A stretch of 64,000 bases of DNA. It comes from Piezodorus guildinii. Lineage: Eukaryota > Arthropoda > Insecta > Hemiptera > Pentatomidae. The DNA lies in contig CM041294.1 in NCBI GenBank assembly GCA_023052935.1, forward strand, positions 24,260,641 through 24,324,640, in the 5' to 3' direction. Position numbers and translations under genes: made by a program. This document shows positions 1 to 10,510 of the stretch, in pieces (positions within the stretch are counted from its first letter, which is position 1; each line of letters starts with the position of its first letter). The notes under the pieces were generated by a model. The model was not told the origin of the DNA and did not search any database. It saw nothing but the letters and a program-made list of their open reading frames with translations.

Positions 1-352
1 TACACCACAGTGTCTCCAATTGTGGAATGAATTCCTATATTTATAAGTATAGCTCCTTCTCTATTTAATCTAAATAACTAAATTGACAAGACTTTATTAT
101 GATGCAGTTATTGTGGATTAAATTGCACTAAATTCGAAGCTGTAAGTTGTTAGGTTTTTAAAGAATGGACCGAAGGAATACAAGAGTACATGTTTTGATA
201 CTTGGAGTAGCCTCTCCAGATACCTTATCGCTAATCAATAGGAGCAATTAAATGAATTATGCAAGAGTGATAAGGGCTGATAAATAGAATATCAGTTTTA
301 GTATAGCGCTGCCACGGATCCTATAATGTCGCCCGTCGATAAGTGATCCAAT
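1..352. other. AT-rich sequence upstream of the first exon
   Basis: I see no gene or recognisable repeat here. An in-frame TGA at 344-346 lies just before the ATG at 353, so the reading frame of the following exon does not extend upstream without splicing. A promoter could lie here, but no clear TATA or initiator arrangement is convincing. Confidence 0.4.
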
Positions 353-580
353 ATGGACAGGGTTAGGATTCTCTACGGCGGGTACCGGAGGGTCGGACTA
401 AGGGAAGAGTGTGCATGTTGCAGGATGGAGGACTCCAGTGGGGGCTCTGTGCTTCGCGACGACCGCAGCGATTCTGGAGTGAGTTCGCTGAGGTCTGCAG
501 GCAGCGGCGATGAGAGGTCTGGCTCCAGGTCCAGTGCTCTGAGCCCCACCCCGCCCCCCAGCGTCAGGAAGATTGCAGAG
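353..580 (+). CDS. coding exon of an unidentified Ser/Gly-rich protein (5' part of a large gene)
   Basis: This is an open frame from ATG 353 to a strong donor (CAGAG|GTATGT at 580/581), 76 complete codons, so it ends in phase 0. It is GC-rich against a strongly AT-rich background. The peptide is disordered-looking: an acidic/serine stretch with RSDSGVSSLRS, then GSGDERSGSRSSALS, then TPPPSVRKIAE at the donor. DSGVSS fits the DSG-phi-x-S pattern of beta-TrCP/Slimb phosphodegrons. The start is uncertain. ATG 353 follows an in-frame stop at 344. A second in-frame ATG at 425 has a good context, and a possible acceptor (TGTTGCAG) ends at 423, so this could also be an internal exon beginning at 424. 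The next compatible exon is at 32778. I do not recognise the family; composition suggests a regulatory protein, which is inference only. Confidence 0.68.
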
Positions 581-984
581 GTATGTACTGTACTATTATA
601 TAGAGTTTAGGGTATTAGTGTAGTGTATAGCTATAGGGGTATATGAGGGTATGGACTTTATACATGTTACTACAATAAGAAACCACTCCAAACCGGTCAA
701 TCATAAGGTACAGTGTATCATTCATCACTGGAACTTTGAAAGGGTACACTCAATGCACCAAAAATACCCAAGATTTTGGGTTGGCCAATCACATTCTAAA
801 CAACTAGAGTACTTATGGTTAAGTACTCTTAATGGTTTCGTACTGCTAAGTATTTTAACCATACAGACTGAAACGACAAAAAACTGCTCGACGTTTTCGG
901 TACTCCAACACATACTGGATAAACCCTTCTAAATTCCACTTACCTACATGACTATCATACGGCCGATACGACTTACTGAGTAGA
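581..984. other. start of a very long intron
   Basis: AT-rich sequence follows the GTATGT donor. Open frames of 60-90 codons on both strands overlap each other and show no recognisable motif. I see no gene. Confidence 0.45.
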
Positions 985-1375
985 GATATGTGGCTCTACT
1001 AAACCATCAAATTCTTCCGTATCCAATCCCTGCAATCCACAATACTTCGTAAAATCCTCAATGCTCCTTACTCACGAATAAACTGATTCATTAAGACCTT
1101 AATATTCGTATTTGCTGATTTGGTCCGAATCAGATATCATTCCTTTCATGACGAACTCCAATCCCACCCTAATCCTCTAGTTTCAATCCTTTCTTCCACT
1201 TAAATTCCTGATAATCCTCCGAGGCGTCTAAAAGAACATGGCCTCGAGACCTCCTAGTTTAGAATATTTTTTCAATGCTGCCGCTGGGTAGCTTCTCTAC
1301 ATGTCTTGTTCATGCCTATTTTCATTTAGCCTATTTACTAGTTGTGTTGTTCAATACAGTTATAAATAATTAAAT
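985..1375 (+). mobile_element. jockey-type LINE 3' relic (family 1)
   Basis: Broken translation matches the C-terminus of the family seen best at 31932-32367 and 41338-41762: FRIQSLQSTILRKILNAPYS, then VRIRYHSFHDEL, IPDNPPRRLK. Several stops and frameshifts interrupt it. The 3' UTR is recognisable (CCGCTGGGTAGCTTCTC, ACAGTTATAAATAA). It is a dead, 5'-truncated fragment. Confidence 0.75.
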
Positions 1376-1560
1376 GCAGAATTTACGTAAAAACTATTTA
1401 TTTTAGTTTTAATCGTTAACATTGTTGTCAATAAAGTTAAAAACAGAAATGACTATCTGCGAGAAATTGACTATGAATAGGAAACTGCATGATCCCTAAT
1501 AACAATCTTTGAGTACTCGAAAGTTCTCTGATGATGGAGTTTTTGTTGACCGTTGAGAAA

Positions 1561-2444
1561 TTTTTTTTTTTTTTTTCAAATTGCTTTATTGAGAAGTAAT
1601 ACAATCTGCCACTATCAATAAGTATTAGAGATAAAAGAAGTCATTCATTCCATATGTACAAAGTGAAAACAAACAAAAAATAAAATACCTCAATAACAAA
1701 TGAAAAAAATAATAAAAATAAATGAAATAAAAGAAAATAATTATAATCTTGGCCACATTCATACCTATATACAATATTTACATACTGCCCCTGGGAACTC
1801 CGAATCGAACCTCTGTATCCAGAAATGGATGCCGAAGCACAATGTCAGGAGATCCCAGCGCCTCTCGTCAGCCGCGTCATCAATCTAGTCAGTGGAGACT
1901 GAGTGAGGGCGCTAGAGCCTCACACTCTCAGGCATGAGTGGAGAAGTTGGCCATTGCCAGCACTCCAATTGCGTATCTATAAGAGATCTCTCGGCCACTG
2001 CCGCCTCAACCTACGAGGAGGATTGTAAGGATGGTTGGTACTTGATAGAGATTGTGCCAGGGGATTAGGAAGAAGAGTAAGTTTCTGATGGAAAGTTGAG
2101 AATTTGGATGGGATGAGATCAAGGACATAAGGGATCTTGAGATCATGATGTAAGGTCTTGTTTGTAACATAATAGGGAGCATTGACTATTGTTCTAAGGA
2201 CTTTGGACTGAAAGGATTGGATACGTTTGATGTTCGAAAATTTAGTAGTACCCCATAGTTCAATTCCGTAGGTCCACATAGGTTTGAGAATTGTCTTGTA
2301 AATTAATAGTTTGTTTCCATCGGAAAGTAGTGATGTTCTGTTCAGTAGTCTATATAACTGTCCGTATCTTCTGTTGAGCTCTTGTCTTTTAAGTCGAGTG
2401 TGTGGGTTCCAGGTCAGTCTTTTGTCTAAGGCTTGAAAAATTAG
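1561..2444 (-). mobile_element. 5'-truncated jockey-type LINE (family 2)
   Basis: The element runs on the minus strand. Its poly(A) tail reads as the T-run at 1561-1576, the 3' UTR covers about 1577-1976, and the C-terminal reverse-transcriptase region is at 1977-2444. The UTR segment near 1840-1890 (GAGATCCCAGCGCCTCTCGT) recurs at 10460-10490, tying the two copies to one subfamily. The 5' side stops where the palindromic repeat at 2445 begins, so one of them disrupted the other. Confidence 0.82.
1977..2444 (-). pseudogene. C-terminal fragment of jockey-type reverse transcriptase
   Basis: About 155 codons are open on the minus strand. Conserved C-terminal blocks of jockey-clade ORF2 are readable in order: LDKRLTWNPHTRLKRQ, LLIYKTILKPMWTYGIELWG, IQSFQSKVLRTIVNAPYYV, and the terminal PPRRLRRQWPRDLL before the stop. 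The catalytic YADD region lies upstream and is absent, so this cannot be an active polymerase. The frame is intact, which suggests a fairly young truncated retrocopy. The same protein end occurs at 50246-50769. Confidence 0.85.
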
Positions 2445-2645
2445 ATGAGGAAGATGGTTGGGGGTGCGGTCATAAAATAGAAACACGCATTTAAAACAAG
2501 TGCTATTTTAATTATGTGCCGACGTTTCGGCCTACATTGTGGGCCTTCATCAGAGGTAAAAGAAACGTCGGCACATAATTAAAATAACACTTGTTTTAAA
2601 TGCGTGTTTCTATTTTATGACCGCACCCCCAACCATTTTCCTCAT
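2445..2645. repeat. near-perfect palindromic element with 84-bp arms
   Basis: The left arm at 2445-2528 and right arm at 2562-2645 are reverse complements with only about two differences, separated by 33 bp. The arms begin ATGAGGAAGATGGTTGGGG. The right arm matches the 3' half of the 161-bp insertion at 13040-13200, so the palindrome is two head-to-head copies of that unit or a fold-back derivative. The centre contains the hammerhead-like motif at 2524-2553. Confidence 0.85.
2524..2553 (-). ncRNA. hammerhead-ribozyme-like hairpin motif
   Basis: The minus strand reads CTGATGA, then A, then GGCC-loop-GGCC, then GAAACGTC. CUGANGA and GAAA are the two conserved strands of hammerhead cores. One extra base between CUGAUGA and the helix departs from the canonical form, and I could not define stems I and III. 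Confidence 0.4.
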
Positions 2646-3269
2646 CCAAAGTTCTCTGCGGTTTTAAAATCCTTAGCGTTACAATTAGTTAACTTTTCAC
2701 TATCTGCTTTACAAACTGTATTGTGTAGAATGTGATTGAGACTATTAGACACATCGATATCACGTATGTAGTCGGTGATCCACTCTTTCCAATTCAATCC
2801 CTCCAGTCTCACAAACAGAAACCACTCAAGAGATCAAATCGCATCACGTACTTTCATTCTGCCAGTTTGACTGAGTCGGACTTCTACGGGTTTTTACATG
2901 AGATTTTTGACTCTACTCTATACTTGTAACATTCATTTGATAAATGCCTACTGAACTGAGTTTTCTTATTATGCGAATCGTAAAATATCGATGGTATCTA
3001 AAAACCTTTGTGGATGTCCTTGTAGATTTGACTGGAATAAACAGCCATAACGTCGACATGAAATCCAACAACTTTCTAAACACGCAAATTGATCTCCGAT
3101 AATACATTAAGAAGTTCGAAATGAGTCCTTGAACTGTCCTGCTACAAATGGCCACTTTCTCCTAAAGTAACTGTCATGTCAGATTAATATGTCATCTCAG
3201 CGTGATTGTTGTATGTTACATTTACTGTTGTAAATATTATCAGATTATTCAATTTCTACCTTAGCTCTT
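2646..3269. other. intronic AT-rich sequence, no gene seen
   Basis: There is no splice-flanked open frame and no repeat shared with the rest of the window. The open frames of 65-80 codons here look random. Confidence 0.4.
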
Positions 3270-3960
3270 TATTATTATTATTAGTGCGATATCTCCCTAA
3301 AAGGAAGGCGCTAAGCACTTATGACTCAATTTTCTTTTTCTTGTTCTTTTTGTCTTGCCAGTATTGTCTCATTCTTTGGCTGAACTTCTCTTTTCTTTCT
3401 GCAGACCATTTGGGTCTGTATGGTTTCTGATTGTTTTGCTCTAAGTTACTTCCCATTTGTTTATTTTGTCTCTAAATATGTTTCTGTCTTGGATTTCTTC
3501 TTGTCTTATGTCTGTTCTTCGTAAGTCTTCTCGTGTCTGTTTGATTCAAATCGTAGTGCTTTTGAGTGTTGCTGTTGCTTCGTGTATTTGTCGTGTCAGT
3601 CTTGTTTCAGGTAGTCTTTGTATGTGCCCATAGAATTTCAGTCTTCTTTTCCTGATGTCTGTCTCGATGTTGGCGTTGTTTTTCTTGGTCCTAGTAACTT
3701 TCTGATGACTTTCCTTTCCTCTTTCTTTAGTTCTTCGGTTTAGTGCCAGTTTTTCACTCGCTTACAGTGCCATCTATTGGTTTTACAGGTTCTATTACAG
3801 TTCTGTAGTGTCTTATCTTTGTGTTGGTTGATATTGAATTTTTGTTGTATATGTTCTGTGTCATTTATAGTGCTCTCTTTACTTTCTGTAGTTTTGTCTG
3901 TTGTGCCTGTTTTTCTTGTCCTCTTGGTTCGATAATTTCCCCTTAGTATTTGAAGTGAGC
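3270..3960 (-). mobile_element. decayed non-LTR retrotransposon, C-terminal endonuclease/RT-type protein
   Basis: Minus-strand translation, with stops, gives RRLKFYGHIQRLPETRLTRQ, then DLRRTDIRQEEIQDRNIFRD, and ends RPKWSAERKEKF, QRMRQYWQDKKN before a stop near 3323. The FYGHI-R-P block is typical of the region downstream of the RT domain in RTE-like and related LINEs. The 3' end finishes in a short AAT repeat (3270-3285 region), as in LINEs with microsatellite tails. No RT catalytic motif survives. It differs from the 61689 family. Confidence 0.65.
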
Positions 3961-4639
3961 TCTTATTATTAAACTTAGATTACTTTGTATGACCTAATCT
4001 CTCAGCAGAAACTTTAGTAGTGAATTTCTTGATTTTTTTAAATGTATGTCCGTTCAAGCCTGATATAAACAGAAAAAAAATAAAATAAGTTCTCCATTTA
4101 CTAATAGCAACTTTAAATAAAAGACGTTATCAGACGAATGACGAGATTTTTTTTTACTGTGATAAAAATCACTCACTCCTTAATAAAGAATTTCTTATCT
4201 CTTAGAGCCTATTTACCATGTACACTTGTCTCGTTATCATTTAATATAATATGATAACTGTGATATCATTGCCAAAACGATAATATTACTGTCCACTTTC
4301 GTTTCCTCTTGTTTATACAAGCATACACCAATTAGATATTAATATGATAATATAAGCATAAAACTTGCGTTATTGCTGGAACTGTGGGTAAACATAGCTA
4401 CCACGTGTGAGGTGTGGTACATTTAAATCAGATGTTGTTTCATCTATAATAGTCTTGTCAGGATTCCCAAGTGCGTATCACATCCAAGTCTAATGCAACG
4501 TACACGAGACCGGTTTCTAATAATATTCACTTATTCATTCGAACTTTAATTATTTTTTTATTAATCGTAGAGTTCTTACAAAATTATGAGCTTCGTATAA
4601 TTGCATGTATGTATGGTTGTATAATTGTGCAATCATGTT
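3961..4639. other. AT-rich intronic sequence
   Basis: I see no gene or shared repeat. The 67-codon open frame around 4471-4674 has no recognisable motif. Confidence 0.4.
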
Positions 4640-4915
4640 CAGGCTATTACCCTTCCGTAAAGACTTGCGTTTAACCTTGAGTGTCTGTTAATAGATTTTC
4701 TCAGATTTAGAAATGTTAAGGTATTCATTTCATGATATATTTATCTCCTCCAATTATTTCTTTACATTTTTCGCCAATTGTTGTCGACGAAGCTTTCATT
4801 GACCTAGCTTTGTTTGACATTTAAAGCAATCTCATTCTCTTTATTTATTTATTTTTGGACCATTCTCAATTTTTTATGTTATCATTGACGTTTCTACTAG
4901 TTTTAGCTTCCACAT
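4640..4915. repeat. segmental duplication, left copy (5' part)
   Basis: This segment matches 9836-10130 in the same orientation with scattered substitutions and small indels, for example TTAACCTTGAGTGTCTGTTA in both. In this copy the duplicated unit is interrupted after CTTCCAC by Helitrons and resumes at 7380. Confidence 0.85.
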
Positions 4916-5811
4916 CTATACTAATATTATAAAGCTGAAGAGTTTGTTTGTTTGTTTATTTGAAACTACTGGTTCTAATTGAAAAATTCTTTTTGTGTTG
5001 GATAGTTCATTTATCGAGGAAGGTTATAGGCTATATAACATCACGCTGCTACCAATAGGACCGAAGAATCAGTCGAAAATCTGGGAAAAAAAACGGAAAA
5101 ATTTGGGAGAAAAAAAAAACCTCGCTTCCCAATGATTCCAAATGATTTACCTTTTATTTTTAAATAATTCAATTTCCCGTTAATTTATATTTTCCATTTA
5201 AACACGTAGGAATAGATTTACGTCGAGTTCGGGTTGCGGAGAAAATCAGTATGTTCTTCTGCCACAAGAAAAGAAAACTAAAAATGTCAGTTACGCGGAA
5301 GTACTTTAAAATATATGCTTTTAAAAACTTCTTAATAGCAATCATAATAACAGAAATTGATGCAGACGAAGTTGCTTTAGAATATATCAAAGGATGGAGT
5401 CGCAAAGGCTTGGGACCACCATTTTACGTCCCCTTCGAAGAAGGGCATAACTAAGGTTGTTTTTTACTCTCATTAAAAAATCTTAAGGGCACCTGGCTGG
5501 TCACTACATACAGGTGACCGACCCTTTTAAGCATATTGCGTTTCATATCTGTTTCGAGTGTAGGTTCCTATGAAAATATATTCAATTGTTATTTATTTTT
5601 TAAAAATGGTTTGTGACGATTATTTTTACATATTAAGTAATTATGGGTATAACCACTTCTACTGGTTCGCTATTGTAAATTTGACAGGAAGAAGTCAAGA
5701 TCGGGCTTTAAATGATAACAAAGAGTATTATTATAGCCAATCTCACCATAAACGCACATAAATTAATACGAAATGCAATATTCGCGAGCAAAGCTGCGTG
5801 ACACAGCTAGT
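4916..5811 (+). mobile_element. non-autonomous Helitron (first of two)
   Basis: It starts TCTATACTAATATTATAAAG and ends CACAGCTAG before T, fitting Helitron rules (5' TC, 3' CTRR, insertion between A and T). Positions 4916-5370 match the second Helitron (5812-7379). Past 5370 the sequence diverges and contains a SINE tail at 5413-5540. There is no Rep/helicase coding; it would have depended on a partner for movement. Confidence 0.75.
5413..5540 (-). repeat. SINE fragment (family A) inside the Helitron
   Basis: TTTACGTCCCCTTCGAAG and GGCATAACTAAGG match, in reverse orientation, the body of the SINE at 33963-34249. The tRNA-like head is degraded. It is nested in, and therefore younger than, the Helitron or its recombined right part. 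Confidence 0.6.
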
Positions 5812-6032
5812 ATTATATAACTAAAGAGTTTGTTGGTTTGTTTGAACGCGCTAATCTCAGAAACTACTGGTTCGAATTGAAAAATTCTTTTTGTGTTGGT
5901 AGTCCATTTATCGAGGAAGGCTATAGGCTATATAACATCACGCTGTGACCAATAGCGAAGAATCAGTGGAGATTTTGGGAAAAACGGGGGAAATCAAACT
6001 CGCCTCCCAACGATTCCAAATGATTTACTTTT

Positions 6033-6727
6033 TACTCACTTATACTTATACAGGCCCTCCAACTAAGTTGCCTTTTCAAGTCAGTGCTGAGCTCCAGAGG
6101 TCACGGTCAAGCCAATCCTCCTCCTGAAGACTCCGGCCCGCCATCTCCTCTTCCACTCCGCATATCCACCTACTTCTAGGTCGACCTCGTTTCCGCCTTC
6201 CGGTGGATGCCAATCCAAAACTCGGTTTGGCCATCGTTCGGTAGACATTCGTTTTACATGACCGTACCATCTTAGCCTTCGCTGTCCTATCCGCTGGTTT
6301 ACGGACCCAGGAGCCTCCATCCTGCCCGAACAACCTCATTTCTAATTCGGTCCATCCTTGTGAAACGTAAACATCTTCTCCAAAAGTCCATCTCCACAGC
6401 TTGGACTTTCGAGTAGAGCTTTCTAGACATCGTCCACGTTTCCGAAGCGTAAGTAAGGATGGGTTCTACGATGGCATAGTAGATCTTCCTCCTGTTTTCT
6501 ATTAAAAGAAGGTCATTCCATAGAACAGGATGGAGCATCACGCGGATGGCTTTACGGGCTTGTTCTACCTTTCTCCTTACGTCGATTTCGGAGGATCCAG
6601 TGGAGTCGAGGTACGATCCCAGATATTTAAATACATCTACCTTTGTGCATGTCTCATTATCAACTCGCAGATCACTGTCATCTATAGCGCTGATGGCCAT
6701 GTATTTCGTCTTACTGAATACTGACCC
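6033..6727 (-). mobile_element. LINE fragment inserted in a Helitron
   Basis: The insertion is flanked by near-identical copies of TGATTTACCTTTT (about 6021-6032 and 6729-6740), the expected target duplication. Coding is on the minus strand. The family is distinct from the jockey tails and from the 61689 family. Confidence 0.75.
6076..6700 (-). pseudogene. C-terminal fragment of endonuclease/reverse-transcriptase polyprotein, frameshifted
   Basis: The first frame gives VDVFKYLGSYLDSTGS, IYYAIVEPILTYASETW and MDFWRRCLRFTRMDRIRNEV. The reading then moves to other frames giving LRWYGHVKRM and GRRKRGRPRSRW. The YLGS..., TYASETW, WYGHV.RM and RGRPR.RW blocks are characteristic of the region after the RT catalytic core in many insect LINEs. 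At least two frameshifts break it, and no YADD motif is present. Confidence 0.8.
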
Positions 6728-6926
6728 ATGATTTACCTTTTAATTTTAAAATATTTCAATTTCCCGTTGTTATCTTTTGCCATAACAATTAATAAATCAC
6801 ATGGGCAAACGTTTAAACAATTAGGAATCGACTTACGTTAAGATCGGGTTGCGGAGAAAATCAGTATGTTCTTCTGCAACAAGAAAGTAAAACCAAAAAT
6901 CATTTACGCAGAAGTACTTTAAAATA

Positions 6927-7304
6927 CTGGGTTGTCCGAAAAGTTCGTATAGATTTTTAAAATAAAATTATATTAAGCTTCAAATGGAAGGTTTTCCCCG
7001 CCGTACTCTTCTGACACTGCTCCTTCGGATTTCCATATTTTTCGTTCCCTCAAAACTTTTCTACAAGCGAAATCCTACTCTTCACAAGATGTCGTTAAAA
7101 CGGACCTGTTATTGTTCTTTAAGAGTAAGGACAGTGATTTTTGGAAAAATATGGACATAAAGATAATGGACCTTAAAAGCTGTTGGGAAAGGGTAATCGC
7201 TAACGGTGGTAACTATTTTGTTGATTAAATAAACAAAGTTTTAGCCGTTGATCAATTTTAATTTTATATTAAATTTCTCTTTGAACTTTACCGAGAACCC
7301 AATT
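6927..7304 (+). mobile_element. internally deleted mariner-like element
   Basis: It begins CTGGGTTGTCCGAAAAGTTCG, a typical mariner terminal repeat, after TA at 6925-6926. It ends ACCGAGAACCCAA near 7302 followed by TTTA. The empty target is visible in the first Helitron (CTTTAAAATATATGC at about 5307). Only the transposase C-terminus is left. Confidence 0.8.
6995..7228 (+). pseudogene. mariner transposase C-terminal fragment
   Basis: An open frame of about 77 codons ends at TAA 7226-7228. It reads PPYSSDTAPSDFHIFRSL, then FKSKDSDFWKNMD and CWERVIANGGNYFVD. This is the end of a mariner D,D34D transposase, including the PSD(F/Y)H region that holds the third catalytic aspartate and the closing W-x-x-x-I-x-x-x-G-x-Y-x-x-D block. 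The DNA-binding half and the first two catalytic aspartates are deleted. It is a different subfamily from the three elements at 15711, 22503 and 51724. Confidence 0.85.
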
Positions 7305-7379
7305 TATTCTTTTAAAAACGTCTTAATAGCGATCATAATAACAGAAATTGGCGCAGGCGAAGTCGCGGGCAACAGCTAG

Positions 7380-7438
7380 TAAGTAATAAAAGTATTATTT
7401 TATGCCTATTTTATGTAGTTGGAATTTAATAAACAGTC
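7380..7438. repeat. segmental duplication, left copy (3' part)
   Basis: AAGTAATAAAAGTATTATTT through TAATAAACAG matches 10511-10566. It is the continuation of the duplicated unit across the Helitron insertion. Confidence 0.8.
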
Positions 7439-7974
7439 AGTTAATTTTCAGCGTTTCTATGACTTACAAGGAAACGTGGAAATATAGTAGCAACAAAAGT
7501 CAACTACAGAGATAAAAATAGATACCGCGTAAATGTCAACAAGCGTCGACGAATAAACGAGCCATTGCACAAGTGGACTTTGTTTGCTATTTCAGATTCT
7601 CTTTGGTTATTGATTTCTATTTTATACCTCACGTGGAATAAACTCCGAAAAGAAAGAAAACGAGCGATCCAGACTACTTGACAAACTTTCTCAACTTAGA
7701 CAAGCGACCGGAACTAGTCCTTTCCAAACATTCAGGAGCTAAGTTAAAAACTGAGGGCGACTTAGAAATTAAATATTCAGAAAATTTAGCGTTTTCAATT
7801 AGTTGTTTCTAGGCGGATAGTGGATGCTCCATTTCACAAGTAATGAATACAAATTATCTTAGGCCTGTGTCTAGAGAGAACATCGCTTAAAAACTTTCAC
7901 TGTGGACTTAAGCTAGCATTCCTCATTGATGAGGTCATCACATTGATTCGTTGAAGTTGTACTCCAGCCTTGAA
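7439..7974. other. intronic sequence, no gene seen
   Basis: I see no coding signature or shared repeat in this stretch. Confidence 0.4.
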
Positions 7975-9266
7975 ATATATATATATATAACTCGTGTCAC
8001 AATGTTTGTTCGCGATAAACTCTAATATTACTGAACCGACTTTGATCAAACTTCATAAGTATCAGTTATTTGGTCCAACTTAAAAGATTGGGTAGTTTTT
8101 ATTACTATTCTAAATGGTTGAAAAATATATTATTCTAAAACGTAAAACAAAATTTGTTAAACTGTGGCAACACTGGTTCCCTTATATAACCTTCCCCCCA
8201 TATCTTCACATATGTGTTATTAATTCAAATACAAGTGTGTGTTGATAGTTTCTACGCGTTCTTATTTATAAAATATACATTCACATAAAATACGTATTAG
8301 TTGGCGACGAGGATGGGATAAAATATATTTCACTCCATAGTTTCCAGTAATAATAAAAATAATAATACTGTTCAATTATTTTTAGTGTCTTAAAAAAATT
8401 CAAAGTGTTAATTTTTCGTTAAAAAAAACAATACATAAAAGAGCTTATTTCTGAATCCTAAAAAAACACGATTTTTTTCCGAAGGAAGGCCTAACAATTG
8501 AAGAAAATACGCATCTAACTTGCAAAGGAGTTATGGTGATATAGGTACAACGGTATTTCTTTTATATCACCTCATTCAACGTAGTCACTCTCAACATCTT
8601 TTAAATTTTAATTTAAAGCAAACAAAGATAATGAAGTGTAGTTTTTGTTCTATTTTCCCATGTGTCTCGATATTAGAAGCAAGATATTTATAGTTATATT
8701 AGATTAACTATAGTAATAGGTTAAGTTGTTTTGAAATCACTTTCCTCATCAACCGTAATTCTAGCTTTAGTCTTATAAGTTGCTATTTTATTCTGTTAAA
8801 TATACAACAGCGATCCAGTAGAAGTAGGCATACCCAAAATTACTCAATATATTTTATCTGTAACGTGATCGTGGTATATAGTCACGTTTGCAACATAAAT
8901 GTGATTGATATACATTGATTCAACGAATGGGAATATTTTCACTTGAAAACAACTTTGATAAATGTAATTGTTAAAAATATGATATTTATATTTCTTGAAA
9001 ATTTATACGTCTTATAATAATGGAGTAGTTGTTACTCGTTTTGACTATATGGTAAAGAAGTTGGTTGAGGGTGCAGTCACCAAGAAAACACACCAGTAAG
9101 AAAATAATAAAATAAATTACTTTTATTGGTAGCTTCTTTGTTACCACATCTCGGAACAACTGCTCTATCATATGCGTTTTATAGTCACTGCTCATAAACG
9201 CATTTATGGAAATTTAAATAAAGACAAAATGAAATATTCGCGAACAATGCCGCAGGTTGCAGCTAG
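7975..9266 (+). mobile_element. probable Helitron-like element of another family
   Basis: The 5' side begins with (TA)n followed by a segment reading TACTGAACCGACTTTGATCAAAC, a phrase common near Helitron 5' ends in insects. The 3' side ends GGTTGCAGCTAG before T, resembling the CTAG end of the other Helitrons here. There is no coding sequence. Near 9060-9085 the minus strand carries TGACTGCACCCTCAACCAAC, similar to the 3' tails of the units at 13040 and 48365. Boundaries are tentative. Confidence 0.4.
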
Positions 9267-9835
9267 TAATTACTTACATATGTTTCGATTAAATTCTACT
9301 GGTGCATATTATTGTTAATGATGTAAGGATAGCCTTGAAGACGCATTAATAACGTAATGTAGATCATAAAATAAACTTGAACAATGAATGGTGAGTGGGC
9401 TGCAGGTTCGGCCTTCAACAAAAGGTCGCGAGTCATTCTTCAAAATACAGAATGAGTCATTTCTTCTCAATACTTTCACAAGTATGATTTGTTTATTAAG
9501 TCTTGATTAATGGTATTTTATCTAAAATATTCTATTTTTCACTGGGAATATCTCAAGGATGTGAGTTTTTACGATTTTATTTCCATGTCTGTCCTGACAA
9601 CATATACACCGCAGATCTATAATGAATATAAATACCTCAAATTCGTTTATTTTCTTGGTATTAATTTCATGAATTACCAAAACATAAATCATTGCCCTTC
9701 AATGTTCGTGTTTTCATTTTATAACTTATTGATCAGTCAGCTTCATACATGAAAGTATAACAGTATTTGATATTTAGTGTACCTTACAAAGCATTTGCTC
9801 CAAAATATAAGGGTGGATGAATATTGAACATAGGC
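9267..9835. other. AT-rich intronic sequence
   Basis: No gene is evident. The 80-codon open frame at 9510-9752 is AT-rich and has no motif. Confidence 0.4.
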
Positions 9836-10130
9836 AATTACCCTTCCGTAAATGATGATTAAAGACTTGCGTTTAACCTTGAGTGTCTGTTAATAGATTT
9901 TCTCAGATTTAGAGATGTTGAGGTATTCATTGCATGATATATTTATCTCCTGAAATTATTTCTTAACTTTTTTCGTTAATTGTAGTCGACGAAGCTTTTA
10001 TTGATCTAGCTTTATTTGGCATTTCAAGCATTCTTATTCTCTTTTTTTATTTATTTCTTTACCATTATCCAGTTTTCATGCTCATTTAATGCTATCAATG
10101 ACGTTTCTTCTAGTTTTAGCTTCCACTTAA
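9836..10130. repeat. segmental duplication, right copy (5' part)
   Basis: This is the direct-orientation match of 4640-4915, about 5.2 kb apart. This copy has no Helitron and so shows the approximate empty site. It is instead interrupted by a LINE tail from 10135. Confidence 0.85.
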
Positions 10131-10134
10131 GTAA

Positions 10135-10503
10135 TTTTTTTTTTATTGAGAATTATTACAATCTGTTTCAGAATGAACAATAGTAATACTGATATGAGAC
10201 CACATTCATACATTATATACAGAAAATAACAATAATAGTCAAATTACATAAAATAGAAAATAAATAAATTCATATATATATACAATAAAAAACAAGATAA
10301 ATCAAAACAACAACCTATAATTGAGATAAATAAAAAGTTGGCAAATAAATAAACATCATACAAACAATGGTAACTATATACAATATATACAACTGCTAAA
10401 GGGACCCTAGAATGCGCTTTTCCCTCCACTTGTGGAAGAAAAAAGCGGAATCCAAGAGATCCCAGCGTCTCTTTCTCAGCCGCATCACTGGTCTTAGCCA
10501 GTC
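10135..10503 (-). mobile_element. LINE 3' UTR insertion (family 2 subfamily)
   Basis: A T-run at 10135-10146 is the reversed poly(A) tail. The insertion is bounded by 12-bp direct repeats CCACTTAAGTAA at 10123-10134 and 10504-10515. The UTR shares AGATCCCAGCGTCTC and GCCGCATCA with 1846-1880. No coding sequence is included; it is an extreme 5' truncation. Confidence 0.85.
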
Positions 10504-10510
10504 CCACTTA

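Larger units (their letters stand above)
5812..7379 (+). mobile_element. non-autonomous Helitron mosaic with two nested insertions
   Basis: It lacks the first ~10 bases (joins at TATTATATAACTAAAGAG), then carries the shared Helitron body (GAACGCGCTAATCTCAGAAA, TTTATCGAGGAAGGCTATAG). It ends GGGCAACAGCTAG before T at 7380. A LINE fragment (6033-6727) and a mariner relic (6927-7304) interrupt it; aligning to the first Helitron restores continuity across both. No Rep/helicase gene is present. Confidence 0.8.
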
